Below are positions 13,339-25,615 of a stretch of DNA of 64,000 nt, one piece after another. How positions within the stretch are numbered: the first letter of the stretch is position 1; each line of letters starts with the position of its first letter. The stretch is taken from contig JABWDB010000019.1 in the NCBI GenBank assembly GCA_019614645.1, positions 1,100,501 to 1,164,500 of the forward strand, written 5' to 3'. The stretch is from Stratiolaelaps scimitus. Lineage: Eukaryota; Arthropoda; Arachnida; Mesostigmata; Laelapidae. The notes beneath the pieces are model-generated. The model was not told where the DNA came from. It worked only from the letters and a program-made list of their open reading frames with translations, and ran no database searches. The position numbers and the translations under genes are program-made.

Positions 13339-13448
13339 ACAGTGTAAACAGACCATTAACAAAATGCTGCTATATTGTATAAGCAACCTATATTTGCCTG
13401 CTTCTAAAATGGGCTCTCGCTGTGTGCCGTAATCCACTGCGAGACATC
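13269..13448. repeat. 34-bp inverted repeat flanking a (TA)16 microsatellite
   Basis: Arm 13269-13302 (GATGTCTCGCAG...) is the reverse complement of 13415-13448 with 31 of 34 positions identical. The roughly 110-bp loop carries (TA)16 at 13305-13336. A terminal inverted repeat of this size around a TA tract suggests a small foldback element or MITE remnant, but no target-site duplication is clear. Confidence 0.7.
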
Positions 13449-13454
13449 TCTTTC

Positions 13455-13489
13455 GCACCACAGCACGCCGAACTCGGGTGCTGTGGTGC
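13455..13489. repeat. Perfect 11-bp hairpin
   Basis: GCACCACAGCA at 13455-13465 pairs exactly with TGCTGTGGTGC at 13479-13489 around a 13-nt loop. It lies seven bases beyond the larger inverted repeat. A structured RNA or a foldback-element end are both possible. Confidence 0.6.
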
Positions 13490-16050
13490 GCTTACGGGTG
13501 CAAAAATATGAGTCCGCTTGGCATTTTTCGTCCGTGGCATTTCTCTACGAGACGGAATTGACGGGTCACCAGAGACGACGTAATAGATTTTTTGCTGTTC
13601 TATTTTTAGGAGGGCAGGTTTGAAAGGAAGCTTGCCGCGGGCATCGCGTGGTGGACGCCGTGTTGATCTCCCTGTGAAAGGCACGCCGCGCGAGGAGCGC
13701 AGCTGTCAGAATCACGAAGAAAGGTCGGGAGTGTTGTCAACGCGTAGGCTTTGTGGTCGATTGCGTGACCTCTGCTGCTCAAGCTGCCCCCCCCCGCCCC
13801 CCCCGGGCAGTTCCCGGTCAAAGCTCCGCTCTTCTGTGTGAGATCCTCGTAAATGAACAAATAAAACAGGTTTGTAACCGCGCCCGTGTTGTGATTGATA
13901 GTGACACTATGTTCGTTCTGCGTAGTTATTTGTTGTTGTTTGTTTGTATTTTAGATCGTGGCGCAATAGAGCAGAGCAGATTCATGTATATTTGGTCCAG
14001 TTTGTTGTCCAACTTATTCAAGTTTACGTCCGCAGTCACCAACGTTGAAATGTTTTCACCTGCTAGGGAAAAAGAGCATGATGACTAATGATTTGATATC
14101 CATTAGTCTCTATGAGACGATGAGACTCCTGAGCCGCTGGTGTTGCTAGGTCAAATATAAATTAGCTCGTAAATATTGTTTTCTCGGGATGAGTGGGTAA
14201 AGGGCTCATTAGATTCGAAGCGCATTTGAACAGGTGCATCGTGCAGATAAACCACAGCCTGATTAAGGTTCGGTGCGCTTGACGCAGCTTAGTCCAATTA
14301 ATAATCACGACATGACATAGGCGGGTTCAGTAAGTCTACTTCGCCTAATCAACGGAAATATATATTCTCGAAATCGTAAATTTCAGTTAAATTCCAAAAT
14401 ACACTCCACTATTCCATCCATCATTCAACTATCGACAAAAACTAAAAATTTCACGCAAGCATACATTCGACACCATCAAACCTTGTTTAGCCATCTATAG
14501 GGTCATCGAACATTCCGAACGCCCGGGCGCAATATGCTTCCACATATGAACAGTAAACAAATTCGTATATATTAAATAAAAGTGATCTTCCTTGAAATCT
14601 GATTTTCTCATCTCATTTGGGTAATATTGTAGAAAGGCTTGAGGATGGAATTTTTTCCTCCAATTAAAGCGTCAATAGGTAATAGTGCTCAAGTCTAAAA
14701 TCGAGCTTACTACTGCAGCCGGCAATACAGTTGCAATAGGGTATATGCTAGTGGTCGACGACGGCCAGCTTCCATTTGCATATTCCGATCATGTTACGGA
14801 TACACTCGCAACATGATAGTCACACATGTACACATCGAGTCAGCGACTCATCCGCAGGAGCCGCATGGGAAATTTGATCGAGCCTCACTGTCTGACGGTA
14901 ATTGGCCAGCGGAAATCGAGAGGGTCTCACACGGCGTCTAGGAGACGCTACCACGAAGCCCTCGAGGGGTGCCTCTCGAGTTTCAGTCGACGGTCGGGTA
15001 CCACTGTCAGATGGATTCACATCAAGGTCAGCGATGTTGGCATTCGTCTGACATCGATCATAACAGAAGGCATCGTGTTTAGACGTTTAACACACCTTTA
15101 ACCCTCGGGGTGATGTAATCGTACAATATACTCAATTCAACCTAATTAAAATGCAATTAGAGTATTTCACGTTACTCAATTTAGAAAAAAAAACAGATCG
15201 ATGCTGTTTTACGAACACTCCATCAGCAAAAATCTAATTGCAATGTTCATTATAATTGATTCATACATTCATTCACTATATTGAGATAGTCGGCATTATA
15301 TTTTGTCAAGTACATTGCTTATTCATCATCAAATCTATTGACAAAACGATTATAACAGCAGAAGCAAGATCTATTTCGCACAGTCAGGAAATCGCAACTA
15401 GCTAAGACGAAAAATACGAATGCGTTTGGTCGAACTTCTGGCGAATTTACATCGGAAAATTTCAAATTTGTGGAACCCACCTCATTTTCACCCTGTCAAA
15501 CATCTGCCATGTAAAAAAGCGCTGCTGGGCAACGTGCGCATACCGTTATTGGTCGATCACTTATAGAAGATTAGCAATGATATTTTAGCAGCTGTATTAT
15601 GATTTCTATAATAGATACAATGTATGCGATTGTCTGCCACAACGTACAATAGTATAGCATACAGCGACGTTTACGATACTACACACCGTATATTGGTGTA
15701 CCTTCAGAAACGTCAGTGGATGGTGCCAATACACCGATGCACATATACCAAGCTATGCCTGCCGGTGTCGACGAAGCCAACAACCAACACGTCCCTATTG
15801 CTGACTGCGCCTCTCAACGTGACATATATAGAGAACTTAGTAGTTTTCACCAACTGCAGTTCCGATAATAAATTTATAAATCGACGCTGGGTCTAATTGG
15901 ACCCGTATATTCATCCACGGCAGTAGTAGCACCTACTGCTCGATTTGTTCGGGCCGTTAGGAGCAGGTCAGGAAAGAAGAGGAGCGCCATGTTGCCAGTT
16001 TTTTTTTCGATCGATAGCCGGTCCCTTAAACGTCCCCGTCGACCAGCTAC
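13490..16050. other. Intergenic, nothing recognised
   Basis: Contains a long C-rich run near 13786-13805 and AT-rich stretches around 14340-14620 and 15120-15380. Frames such as 13753-14088 and 15624-15896 have no recognisable domain or coding signature. Confidence 0.4.
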
Positions 16051-16090
16051 ACACACATACACACACACGCGCTCGCACACACACACACAG
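16051..16090. repeat. (CA)n microsatellite
   Basis: Interrupted CA/CG dinucleotide run of about 40 nt. Confidence 0.9.
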
Positions 16091-16150
16091 ACGTGAGGCA
16101 ACTAATTACTTTCTACTTTTTGGGTACATACAAATTGGGAATATTAAAGA

Positions 16151-16192
16151 AAATATTAAAAATATTAGTTAATACTAATATTTTTAATATTT
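16151..16192. repeat. Perfect 19-bp AT-rich palindrome
   Basis: 16151-16169 is the exact reverse complement of 16174-16192, with a 4-nt loop (TAAT). It consists of A/T runs around an ATTAGT core. It may be a chance low-complexity hairpin or part of a small element. Confidence 0.75.
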
Positions 16193-16397
16193 TATTAAAA
16201 ACATATTAAAAAAAATCAAATTTCATACGAATTGGCAACGTTTCTCTTCCACTCATAATCATTGCCATTTAATTTGTTGGCTGGACAGACTTCGAAAGTC
16301 TATACGCCCCATAAACATCGTAAGTAACAAACAATGAATTAGGTCACATTTGGTACACTAACCTCACTTATCATACAGGGTGTGATATACCATTTTC

Positions 16398-16487
16398 ATG
16401 GCTGGCGGCGGCGGCGGCGCCGGCAGCAGTAGCAGCAATAGCAGCAGCGGTGGTGGCGTCGGCGGAGGCAACAACAACAAAGCTTGA
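16398..16487 (+). CDS. Small Gly/Ser/Asn ORF (29 aa), possible upstream ORF
   Basis: An ATG opens a complete 29-codon frame starting MAGGGGGAG and ending NNNKA, then TGA, made entirely of GGC, AGC and AAC triplet runs. It lies about 0.6 kb upstream of the predicted kinesin start on the same strand. It could be an upstream ORF in a kinesin 5' UTR exon, a first coding exon whose donor I cannot find, or a non-coding triplet repeat that happens to be open. Confidence 0.2.
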   Translation: MAGGGGGAGSSSSNSSSGGGVGGGNNNKA

Positions 16488-17113
16488 AGCGAAGTTTGTC
16501 ATAGCCAACCAGCCACATCCGTGTACACGCGTGATCTGCTCTGTCATCAGCTGCTAGATAGTTATTATCGATGCTCCCTTGGTGTTTTGATTTCGCCGCC
16601 GATTGATACCTCGAGTGATAGAGGACCCATTCACCGTGATTGTACTGCTCGCTGCCGCATGTTGTGCTTGTGTGATTGTGGTAGCTGCCTTTACAACGTG
16701 AGCCAGCTTCAGTTTCAGCTTCTATCTAGCCAGTTGGAGCAAATGAAAATAAACTGCCAAAACACTCACCAGAGATTTTCCCCTGAGAGAAGGCTTAGGC
16801 CACTGAGTGCGTGCCGCCCCCCAGCTGTTGTATTGCATCCCATTATGAAATTGTCTCATAACGCTCATATCCTTATTGTAATCGTTTAATGATCGTTGAT
16901 GTGCTCCGCTCATGGTACACTTCGCCCGGAAATACAGTATTTGATCAGCTGTGCGTTTTTTAGTAGTAGAACAATTATGTCAAGAAAAATCATTGCACTC
17001 TTCGAATAATCTGATATTATACAGAAAACTAAGGGAATGGGAACATTTTTCTTACTCGAAAGGTGTTCGTCTCTCTCGCGTAGACGTAACGGCGTCCATT
17101 AACGGCCAGCATC
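16488..17113. other. Region upstream of the kinesin gene
   Basis: Likely promoter and 5' UTR of the kinesin gene. Open frames at 16521-16889 and 16951-17169 show no domain; the latter overlaps the proposed first kinesin coding exon in another frame. Confidence 0.4.
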
Positions 17114-20100
17114 ATGCTGGGACGGGTAAAACGCCAGATCCGCAGTCCCAGTTTCCACAATCGGGGTAAGTTTTCCTTTGAAACATTGCTTTTGTTCTAT
17201 TGAAGCTAATCCGCCCCGAATAACAACTCCCATTAACAAGTAACGCACAATCGGGCTTTTAGGTACCATTGAGAGGAAATAAATGATAGATCAGTGAGAA
17301 TTTTCCAGGTCTGACTCAGTATACTATACGAAGCACAGCATTCGAAACAGTTGTTATCGTTGGCTTTATAAGTCAACCCTATTTTTGGTTAATATCGTTC
17401 AATGTGACCAGCACAATACATTTGAGACAGACGCGGAGAGACGTTCGCGGTTATTGCGTCTTCAGTGCAAAATAGTCCACTCCATTTTATATGCTCTCTT
17501 CTGCTATCTCAAATCCTAGCGTAAATATGAATGCAGAGGTCAAAAGGCTTCGTCCTGAACTAGAAAGCCCCTGTCTTATCTGGTCTCTTGACTCCAATCG
17601 GCTTTTTCAAGAACAGGCGATGATCAGACCCCTTTAGCCACTGTCACTTCTGCCGGATCGACGAGAACAGGAAACGTCACACCGAGCAACCGAATTCCGA
17701 CCCGTAGCATAAGCTCAACCATAGGGACCATGACCCCGGCTTTGCGGCCAGCTCGTCCTCTGAAACGGCTGGAGCGTAGCGCTTCAACAGCGAGGGTAAC
17801 CCCGAACTCGCGCTCCGGATTGCCTAGCAGGGTTCCGATTACAAAAGGTCAGGCCCTCGTTGAAGTATAGTCTTCCAACTCCTAGTCGCTAGCTTCTAGG
17901 TTTTCCTAATAGACAATATAACTACGTATCCTTCCCTTTTGTGTAGCGTCCGAAGACGGCGATGCGCAAATTTGGTCACATGTGTTTGCCATTTGCCAAT
18001 AAAGGGACGCTTGCGTAGGTTGGTCTCTCGTACCGATGCATTTTTGAAACGTTCTTAAAATTACTCATTTTGCATCTCATTGTTTTGTGTAGAATTGAGT
18101 ACATTCGCAAGTCTATCAATTGTCGGCACTAATATACGATGTTTTTTTCTCTGGCGGCTGGCGCCAGCCTTTCTAACAGCGGTCACTCCTTGGCGCTAAT
18201 CCGTATAACGTTATTACTAGCAATGGCAGGCGCCATCGCTGTCTGGCCTAGTCAGAGAGACACAGAATTAAAGAGCGAGAGATAGATAAGTTCGGGATAG
18301 ATGATGAGACGTTCAACGTGGTGCCATTAACAAAGAATGCCATTGTGGGCCACCCTATGTGCATGTGAATGCCCCGTGTGTGCAATTGCTAATGCCGCGG
18401 ACAACCCACTAGTTGCGCGCTCTGACCATCCCCTGCCAATATTAACTGCTAAATCACTGGGCTGTGAAAGGCCAGAGGCCGAGGGTTCGAGTCCCGCGAC
18501 TTGGTGACATAAAAGATGACTTAAGCATTGCAGTAAAAATTGCAGCTCCTTTAATATTAAACCAATAAACATTTACCTTTTCCTATCGCGACTTGGCAAT
18601 AATCATACTTATGCAGATGGCGACAAGTGGTTGTTGGCAAAGTTTCCAACGTGTGTTCTAAATATCTACGAACAAAGGCAGATCTTTCACATAAACAAAT
18701 TGTTTGCCATTCAAGCAGGCATAGACAAATGTGCACAAGTACATTTCGAAATGAGAGGTGATGAAGTTAATCAATATAATTTCAGTGGCAGGTACTCCCC
18801 GGTGGTCACGGAAGGAAATTTGCGAAAAGCTTGCAGCGCTGGAAGAACGAATGTTGGACAATAGCCAGGTTGGTACCAATCAGTGATCAATGATGCATTG
18901 TACTGAGATTTGATCGCCACCTTGATTTGAGCATTTTGTGAGTTCATACAAACAGGGGTAATGGTTTATGTTCTGAGATACATCCAACTCATCACCAAGC
19001 TTAGTCGGCCATTCGTCATCTAACAAATAACTATTTGATATTTTAGGCCACACCAATGAGGCATACTGCAATCAGTACCTTAGCGAATAAATCGACAAGT
19101 AAGGTCAGTAGGACACAAGTTAAATCTATGAGGGGCCATAGTATACAAGCGTTCTTGGGACGTTTCCGTGAGGATTCGTCAAATGATGCAATGAACATCT
19201 AAATACGTTCTTAAGACGTCGTTGTGTGCGTGTCTCGTTTAAATTAGTGATGGTGTTACTAATGAAATAGAGCTCGCCGATTACCCCCAACCTCATCCGT
19301 AGCTTTGTAGTAGATTATGAGTTTTCTCTTTCTTCCTCCGATCCCATCAGCTAGATGTACCTAGTCTACATGTACAGCCGAATAGTATTGTGTTGGAGTA
19401 ATGACTAAGTCGAGTATATTCACTTGACTATATACCACATGGATGTTGAGGTAGTGATACTAGTGGCGGGATTGGATCCTAATCGTTCTTCGCCAAATTA
19501 TCAGGCACCAATGACTGGAGTAGCGTCGAATCAGCTGATACCGGGGCGGCAGGCATTGACTGAGATATCTGCCTCGTTTGAGCGGGAACTCCAGAAACAC
19601 AACGATGTGATCGAGTGAGTGAATGATTGAAGTTTTCGAGGAGCAGTTATGCGTCCCATTTATATCAGATGATCGCACACCTTGCATTTCGAACTGTTAA
19701 TATGACGTTTCGCGAGTGTTCTATCTGGGACATCTCTTCGACGGCTTATATTCATATAGCGTCTTGGATTGTTAGACCGGAGGGACGTGTGTGTTGGGTT
19801 CGAATCCTGTTAGACGCGGAGAATCTTTGGAGGTCTTTATCTGGAGATTCTTGCCAGGTACGAGTAAGGAAGAGAATAAGCAAAGGTGGCCCCGACAGGT
19901 CCTCTCATAGTAATACCTAAAGGTTAAGAGCTGAGGCCTGTCAGATAGGGGAACAGCTGAGGGTCAGCTTGAAAAACAGTTTTTTATGTTCATATAGGGT
20001 GGACTCGGGAAAGTTCAGTCTTTGTAGACTGCTAACAAGGTCACCCTCGGTTATTTTCTGAGATAATCTTTCTTTCCAGGACGCTGAAATGCGAAAAAAT

Positions 20101-21646
20101 GAACCTGAGTAACCAGCTTGAAGACCTGCAAAACGAGCTGCGCCAACTGAAAAGCTGTTACGAATCGAAGAATATCGAACTCGAATCGGTTGAGACGAGG
20201 TACCAGCAGCTCGACTCAGAGCATCGCACGTGCAAGCATGACCTAGATAAACAAATTGCTGAAAATGATCGTGTTTCGAGTCTATTGGAAAGCCAATCCA
20301 GTGAAGTGATGCGCCTCAGTTACAAACTGGAACGGGCAATTGACGAGCGCGAATCGGCCAAAGGGCGTGTACGCGAAAATGAAGCCCGACTAAGATATCT
20401 GCACAATCAGGTACTTGAACTTAAGGGGAACATTCGTGTGTTTGCTAGAATCCGACCTCTTGCTGAGGACGAGAGCAAGCCGGCAGTAACGGCCGCCTCC
20501 GACGAGTCGCTCTCAGTGACCAAGCCGAACCCGAGGCCTGGTAGCAGGCCGATTCAGGTTCACTTCAAGTTTGACCGCGTTTTGCCGGCTGAAACAAGCC
20601 AAGCGGAGGCCTTTGAGGAAGTCGACCATCTGGTGACCTCGGCGCTCGATGGCTACAACGTGTGTATTTTCGCATATGGACAAACCGGCTCAGGAAAAAC
20701 CTATACGATGGAGGGCCCGCCTGGACTACAGTTCGACGACGACTCCCAAACGCAAGATTTTGGTATTATTGCACGTGCGCTTCGTCGTATTTTCGAGCTG
20801 ACCGACGAACGCCGGGAATTCGGCTGGGAATTCACCCTCGAAGTGTCCTTCCTCGAAATCTACAACGAGAGCATAAATGACCTCCTCGACAGGAACAAAA
20901 GCAAAGAGTGCAACCTACGTCAGACGTCTGATAGCAAAAATGGCGAGGCGGTTTTGGTCGAGAATCTTATCACTGTCTCGGTGAAATCGGTTCGACAAAT
21001 TAGCCAGCTCATGGAGAAGGCTCGCAGAAATCGATCCGTTGCAGCTACAAAGTGTAATGATCGATCTTCTCGTTCGCACAGCATCTACCGGTTACGTATA
21101 ACGGCGCAAAACTCGATCAAAGACGTCCATCGGCAGAGCATGCTCAACTTCGTCGACTTGGCGGGATCTGAACGGATCAAGGAATCCGGTGTGGAGGGGG
21201 CGCGCCTAACCGAATCAAAAAATATCAACTCCTCTCTCACTCAACTCTCCACCGTCCTCATGAGCCTGGGAAACAAGGTGAGGGATATTGGTTAACAGCA
21301 CGGCCAGCATTCAGCATTCTACTCCAATACAATCATATTATTGACGGTTAAATAAAACAAGATTTGTATTAAAGATCACACAGGTGGCATATTACATTCT
21401 CTATAAAATTCACATCTAATATGTCGTTCGTCTTTCTCCCCTCTGTAGGCGGCTCATATTCCATATCGGAATTCGAAGCTCACCCATCTGCTTTCGACGT
21501 CACTGGGAGGCAACTCAAAAACGCTCATGTTTGTCAACGTGTCACCGGCGGCGGAGCATGTCAGCGAGACCCTGAATTCGCTCAAACTCGGCCAGAAAGT
21601 GAACGAGGTGCATATTGGGCCCGCTTCAAAAAACAACCGCAAGTAA
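17114..21646 (+). CDS. ncd: Kinesin-14 (Ncd/KIFC1-type) C-terminal motor protein
   Basis: Minus-end-directed spindle kinesin. Secure exons are 20080-21277 and 21449-21646 (stop TAA 21644-21646); the exon ending 19614 joins in phase. Coiled coil from [14 protein letters not shown] leads to the neck ([20 protein letters not shown]), then the motor: GQTGSGKT P-loop at 20678, switch I SSRSHS near 21066, switch II DLAGSE near 21155, and [13 protein letters not shown] with SLGGNSKT in the last exon. Coil before motor and a motor ending near the C-terminus mark kinesin-14. Upstream, exons 17114-17165 and 17617-17847 are inferred: a basic Ser/Thr/Pro-rich tail, typical of Ncd microtubule-binding tails, in matching phase with 19464-19614. 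Together they give 609 aa. The exon-2 donor and exon-3 acceptor are uncertain (alternative: about 17866 to 19502). Confidence 0.9.
18440..18577 (+). repeat. tRNA-derived SINE in kinesin intron 2
   Basis: GGTTCGAGTCC at 18484-18494 is a consensus RNA polymerase III B box, preceded by a degenerate A-box-like ACTGGG segment. The tail at 18519-18577 (CTTAAGCATTGCAGTAAAAA, GCAGCTCC, AATAAAC) is shared with copies at 11632 and 41931. A tRNA-like head followed by a repeated unrelated tail is the standard SINE layout. Limits are approximate. Confidence 0.65.
19759..19818 (+). repeat. tRNA-like element in kinesin intron 3
   Basis: GGTTCGAATCC at 19797-19807 is a perfect B box. GCGTCT at 19759-19764 could pair with AGACGC just after it, but the roughly 60-nt span is too short for a full nuclear tRNA and no clear A box is present. 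A truncated tRNA pseudogene or SINE head is the likeliest reading. Confidence 0.4.
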
Positions 21647-21853
21647 TTGACGCAAGATTTGGTTGGCACCAAACCAGCAAGATCAACGTGACACAATTGT
21701 AAATACTCATTTCATATGTTGTAAATGGTTACTGGCTGTTTCGGCTGCTTTGGGAACGAAAATATCAAAGCAAAATGAATGCAACGCAGCGAAACATCGA
21801 CGCGAACACAGTGCGAGCAATAAGAAATCTCAATGGCATAATTGTATATATTT

Positions 21854-21924
<71 letters not shown>

Positions 21925-23337
21925 GTTTCTATAAAGCAATGGACTGTTATTGCATATTTGGTATGATTTGTTCTATTCTAGTTATTATAGTCTTATTTTT
22001 AGTGGGCGTTGGCACACTGCTGAAGCGTCACTGGGCAGCAAGCAGACATTCTAGACTACATCCAGTTCCTAAAAGGTTGCTTATGCGAAGCAGGGTTTAT
22101 TTAAAAAATTAATTATATTTATACTGTTCGAACAACTAAAAACAGCCACTCATATTTAAAGGCGTTCCTGTGTTGCTCAGGTGTCCACAAATAGCCGAAC
22201 CTCTTGAGAACTTCTGCACGTCATACGGATGTTGATGCGCATGTTGTTTCACGTGCGTGTTGTGTCAAGAGGCAGTGACTCCAAGTGAGACCCTTAGAAT
22301 GAATGCGTTTTACCTACCCGAATCTGCTGCTGTTTAAGTCTTGTCTTACGTAATCGCGAACACGACAGTGAATACATGTCCAAAAGATAACGTCGAATAT
22401 AAAGCACGAAGCCATTAAGTCTGCCTTCAAAGCAAGATTTGCAGCTCTGCTGAAAATTGCGAGAGTTCCAAGATCGTTCTATTCAGGCTGTCCCTGTTGG
22501 TGGCGCTTCTAAGCGGACAAAAGAGCTCACGAGAGACGGGCCCGGATATTAAAAGTCATAGTCTTATGACTAGTTTCGAGTTGCTCCAAAAGGCTTTTCT
22601 TCGAAGTTGTTGACACCGGGTGCTCAACGACATCCTGTGCTCATGCCACAAATACGAGTAATGCCAACCACGATTAAGCTATCGTTTAACATGTCCACCA
22701 ATGAGACTTTATTGAAAATCACGTTCTTTAATATTGGGCCAGTGGCTCGAAAAGACCTTGCCATGTAATACGGGAGGGGCAGACTCATCTCAATAAGCTA
22801 TATTGAAATAGTCCGATAGGGTTTAGTATTCTGGGTGCGCATGTGGATGTGTATATCTTGGCGCAACGCAGCCATGCGCGAGCTTACCGAAAAATAACTC
22901 GCGAAGGGTTAGTCATTACAACCGCACCTAACGGACTTAACACGTGTAGCAATGTACAATTTTGGACATTAATCAAGAATAGAATAGAACGTCACTCCCT
23001 CTTACCCTATATGATGCTACAGAAGATATTTAGAATGAGTTGTTCACTTATTTTTTAGATCATTGCATGGATTTACCTAAACATTCATGAACTGCTCGTG
23101 AGTACAACACCAGCGAAAAGTATAGTATTCATAAGGTAAGCAGAGTAAAATGTATTAAAGGTTTACATAAATTGGTTTGATTAAACGTTTATCGGAGAGA
23201 TTACTAGTAGCAAACATCGCTCGTAAGATACCTATAATATATATATATATTAGGCTGACACATACATTTCAATATAAGCTAAACTAAGTAAGTTAAAACA
23301 TAGATTTTTTAGTATGAGCTAGACGTATGCACCTCAT
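21647..23337. other. Intergenic region after the kinesin gene
   Basis: Kinesin 3' flank, a long (TA)n tract, then AT-rich sequence without recognisable coding segments. Confidence 0.45.
21858..21921. repeat. (TA)n microsatellite, about 32 units
   Basis: The longest uninterrupted dinucleotide run in the window, about 0.2 kb past the kinesin stop and possibly within its 3' UTR. Likely polymorphic. Confidence 0.95.
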
Positions 23338-23575
23338 TTATTTATACACTGGTCCCAGAGTTCTGGCAGCCTTCGAACGGGCTAGGTATGCACCATCTCT
23401 GTTACCAATTATAACTTCGTTATTTAAAGCCTCTCTGAGTAAATCGATGTTTGCATACCTTTTGCCACCTATAGCCCTCTTTAATCGATGGAAGCAACCA
23501 TAGTCACACGGGCTTAAATCGCGAAAAGAGGGGGGGGGGTGATGCGATTGCTCAATAATGTTGTCCTTAAGCCAA
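23338..23575 (-). pseudogene. Mariner-family transposase remnant (C-terminal end, frameshifted)
   Basis: On the minus strand, 23520-23338 reads DLSPCDYGCFHRLKRAIGGK and continues to a TAA at 23340-23338. This matches the end of mariner-type transposases, where the third catalytic acidic residue lies in the SPDLxPCDY-xxF-xxLK block. Just upstream, residues resembling the HPPYSPD lead-in are out of frame, and the break coincides with a run of nine cytosines near 23530. No full-length transposase or clear terminal repeats remain, so this is a dead fragment. Confidence 0.75.
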
Positions 23576-25615
23576 ATTTGAATTCAAATCGGCCAAGGAT
23601 AAGAATTCGACTCAAGACGATAGGTGTCTCATTATTTTTGGGTCTAATATATATATATTATACTTCATACTGTATGTTTGAATAAACATTTCATAAAGGT
23701 TTGGTAACATACATCATACTGGACCACCCCTAAAAATAAAACACTGATGTCGATACGAACCTAAAAGAAAAGCTCTCTCAACTAAAAAATGGTTACAAAT
23801 ATATATTCTTTATTAATGAACGCTATTTACAACAGGAATGTGAAGGAGTACATAAGGTAGGCGTATGCTAATTGTGCTTGATGGCGGAAGCCTCGCCTGA
23901 CACCGCGGGTAAAAAAAGTCGAAGAAAAATGTTGTTTTAGCCTCTCGAAATTGTGCACAGATAGTTAGTACATATGGGGGTGAATAGGACTTCTCTGAAA
24001 CTGCTGCCGGTCTAGAAAGTTACCACGTGTCCCACCATTCCTCCGTGAAACACTCACATATGAAATGAGTAAATCACCGAGAAAGGTGAGCTCGTAACCA
24101 GTGAAACGTATTGATACAATCGAATGGTGTCAACACTGTATTGGCCAAACGTGGATGCTTCCACGACTATCTATATCTACACGTAGATATTTACGAGGCG
24201 ATAAAAGCACAATATATCAGTATTGCACGTGGCAGTAGTAGCAACAATAGTAGCTTTAACGTCGACGAATACCTTTTTGTTAGTTTGTATCTTGAAAAAA
24301 GGCACGTGAGTCATGCGAAGTGGCCTATTTGGCATTGCTTAACCAGGGAGCATAACCAGGGTAATCCTTAGCGGCCACTAATGCTCGAATGGAATGGCCA
24401 CTCGAGTGCAACTAAATTGTCAGCGATCATAGGTCGGTATGGAGATGCTAACTGGTGAGGTCTGGCAGTGAGTAGGCAATGTCCCCCCCTCGCTTGGTTC
24501 TTGATATCACCACATCTAGAACAAACCTGCCATCATTTTCTTGAAGAAAAACGGCTCCCCCATTAACCCTAGTGTTTATGATACGAGGTGAACGTTATCT
24601 GCAGCGAAAGTGGACAGCTTTCGGTGAATGATTGTGCATTTGCACGCGTGTGCAATACAATACGACTGAGTTGATATCTATATTGTTAGACGCCAGCTGA
24701 GGAATGGGTAAGTGGGACGTCCAAGCCTCACAGGCGAACAACGCAAGGGACCGCGGGTTCTACCACTCGTTCAACAGTTCCTTGTACAACACGAATAGGT
24801 ATGGACAGTGGCGAGCGAGTGGTCGAGGTAAAACCATTTCAACATATGCATATCCGGGAGCCGTGTAACAGATAATGGCGGAAAAATGGCATATTTACAT
24901 TCATATATCTGTTGCTGTTTAAACCATATTAGACAGATCATACGTACTTAGTATTGTCAATGTTGGCTTTCTCAAAAAGCACCCAGCCGATTCCTGAGGG
25001 TCATTGCGTCGTATAGATGTACTCGATTGTGAAAGAAGCTTGCCTTCTTAAGGAGGGACCGATCTAATAAAATATGAATCTAATCAGGTTATGAATCTAA
25101 TCAGATAGCTACTCCTGAACGCCCTTTGTGTCTGTTTTGTCTCTTGCAGGATGTGTATTGTGGGCACCCCACCACACTGGCACCTATACGTGTCCACTAA
25201 CCAACTGAACTCGATCGTCGCCTTTCCTTGATGTGCTTCAGATCTCAGCCGTTGGCCAAGCGCCGTTTTGATTTTTGCCCGTGGGGCAATGCACTGCATC
25301 AGGTAGCGGCCTTAACTGGACTTCCGAGGCTAACTATTAAACTAACAGAACGTTCTTCCTTACAAAACCGCAAGTGTGCTCGACAATTCGGGGTCACTAT
25401 TTGGATGAAAAAATAATAGCGCCTTTGTTACGAGCTTTAAGAGCTCTCACCTGCGCGATGGTCAATTCAAGGCGGATATATATATTGTAGAATATATAGC
25501 GAATTGACTGGGCAAGAGGAGCAATCGAAACCTGAACTATGAGAACGTTACTGCACTGATGTATATACAGACCTATGGGTCATGAGAGATACAACACTCA
25601 ACACAGAATCCTAGC
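23576..25615. other. Intergenic, nothing further recognised
   Basis: AT-rich sequence with short open frames only (the longest, 24111-24371, has no domain). Probably includes the 3' UTR of the minus-strand gene ending at 25616. Confidence 0.4.

Noticed and set aside
21345..21352. AATAAA inside kinesin intron 4 as the gene's real 3' end
   Set aside because: The following exon (21449-21646) encodes the conserved end of the motor domain, so use of this signal would truncate the motor.
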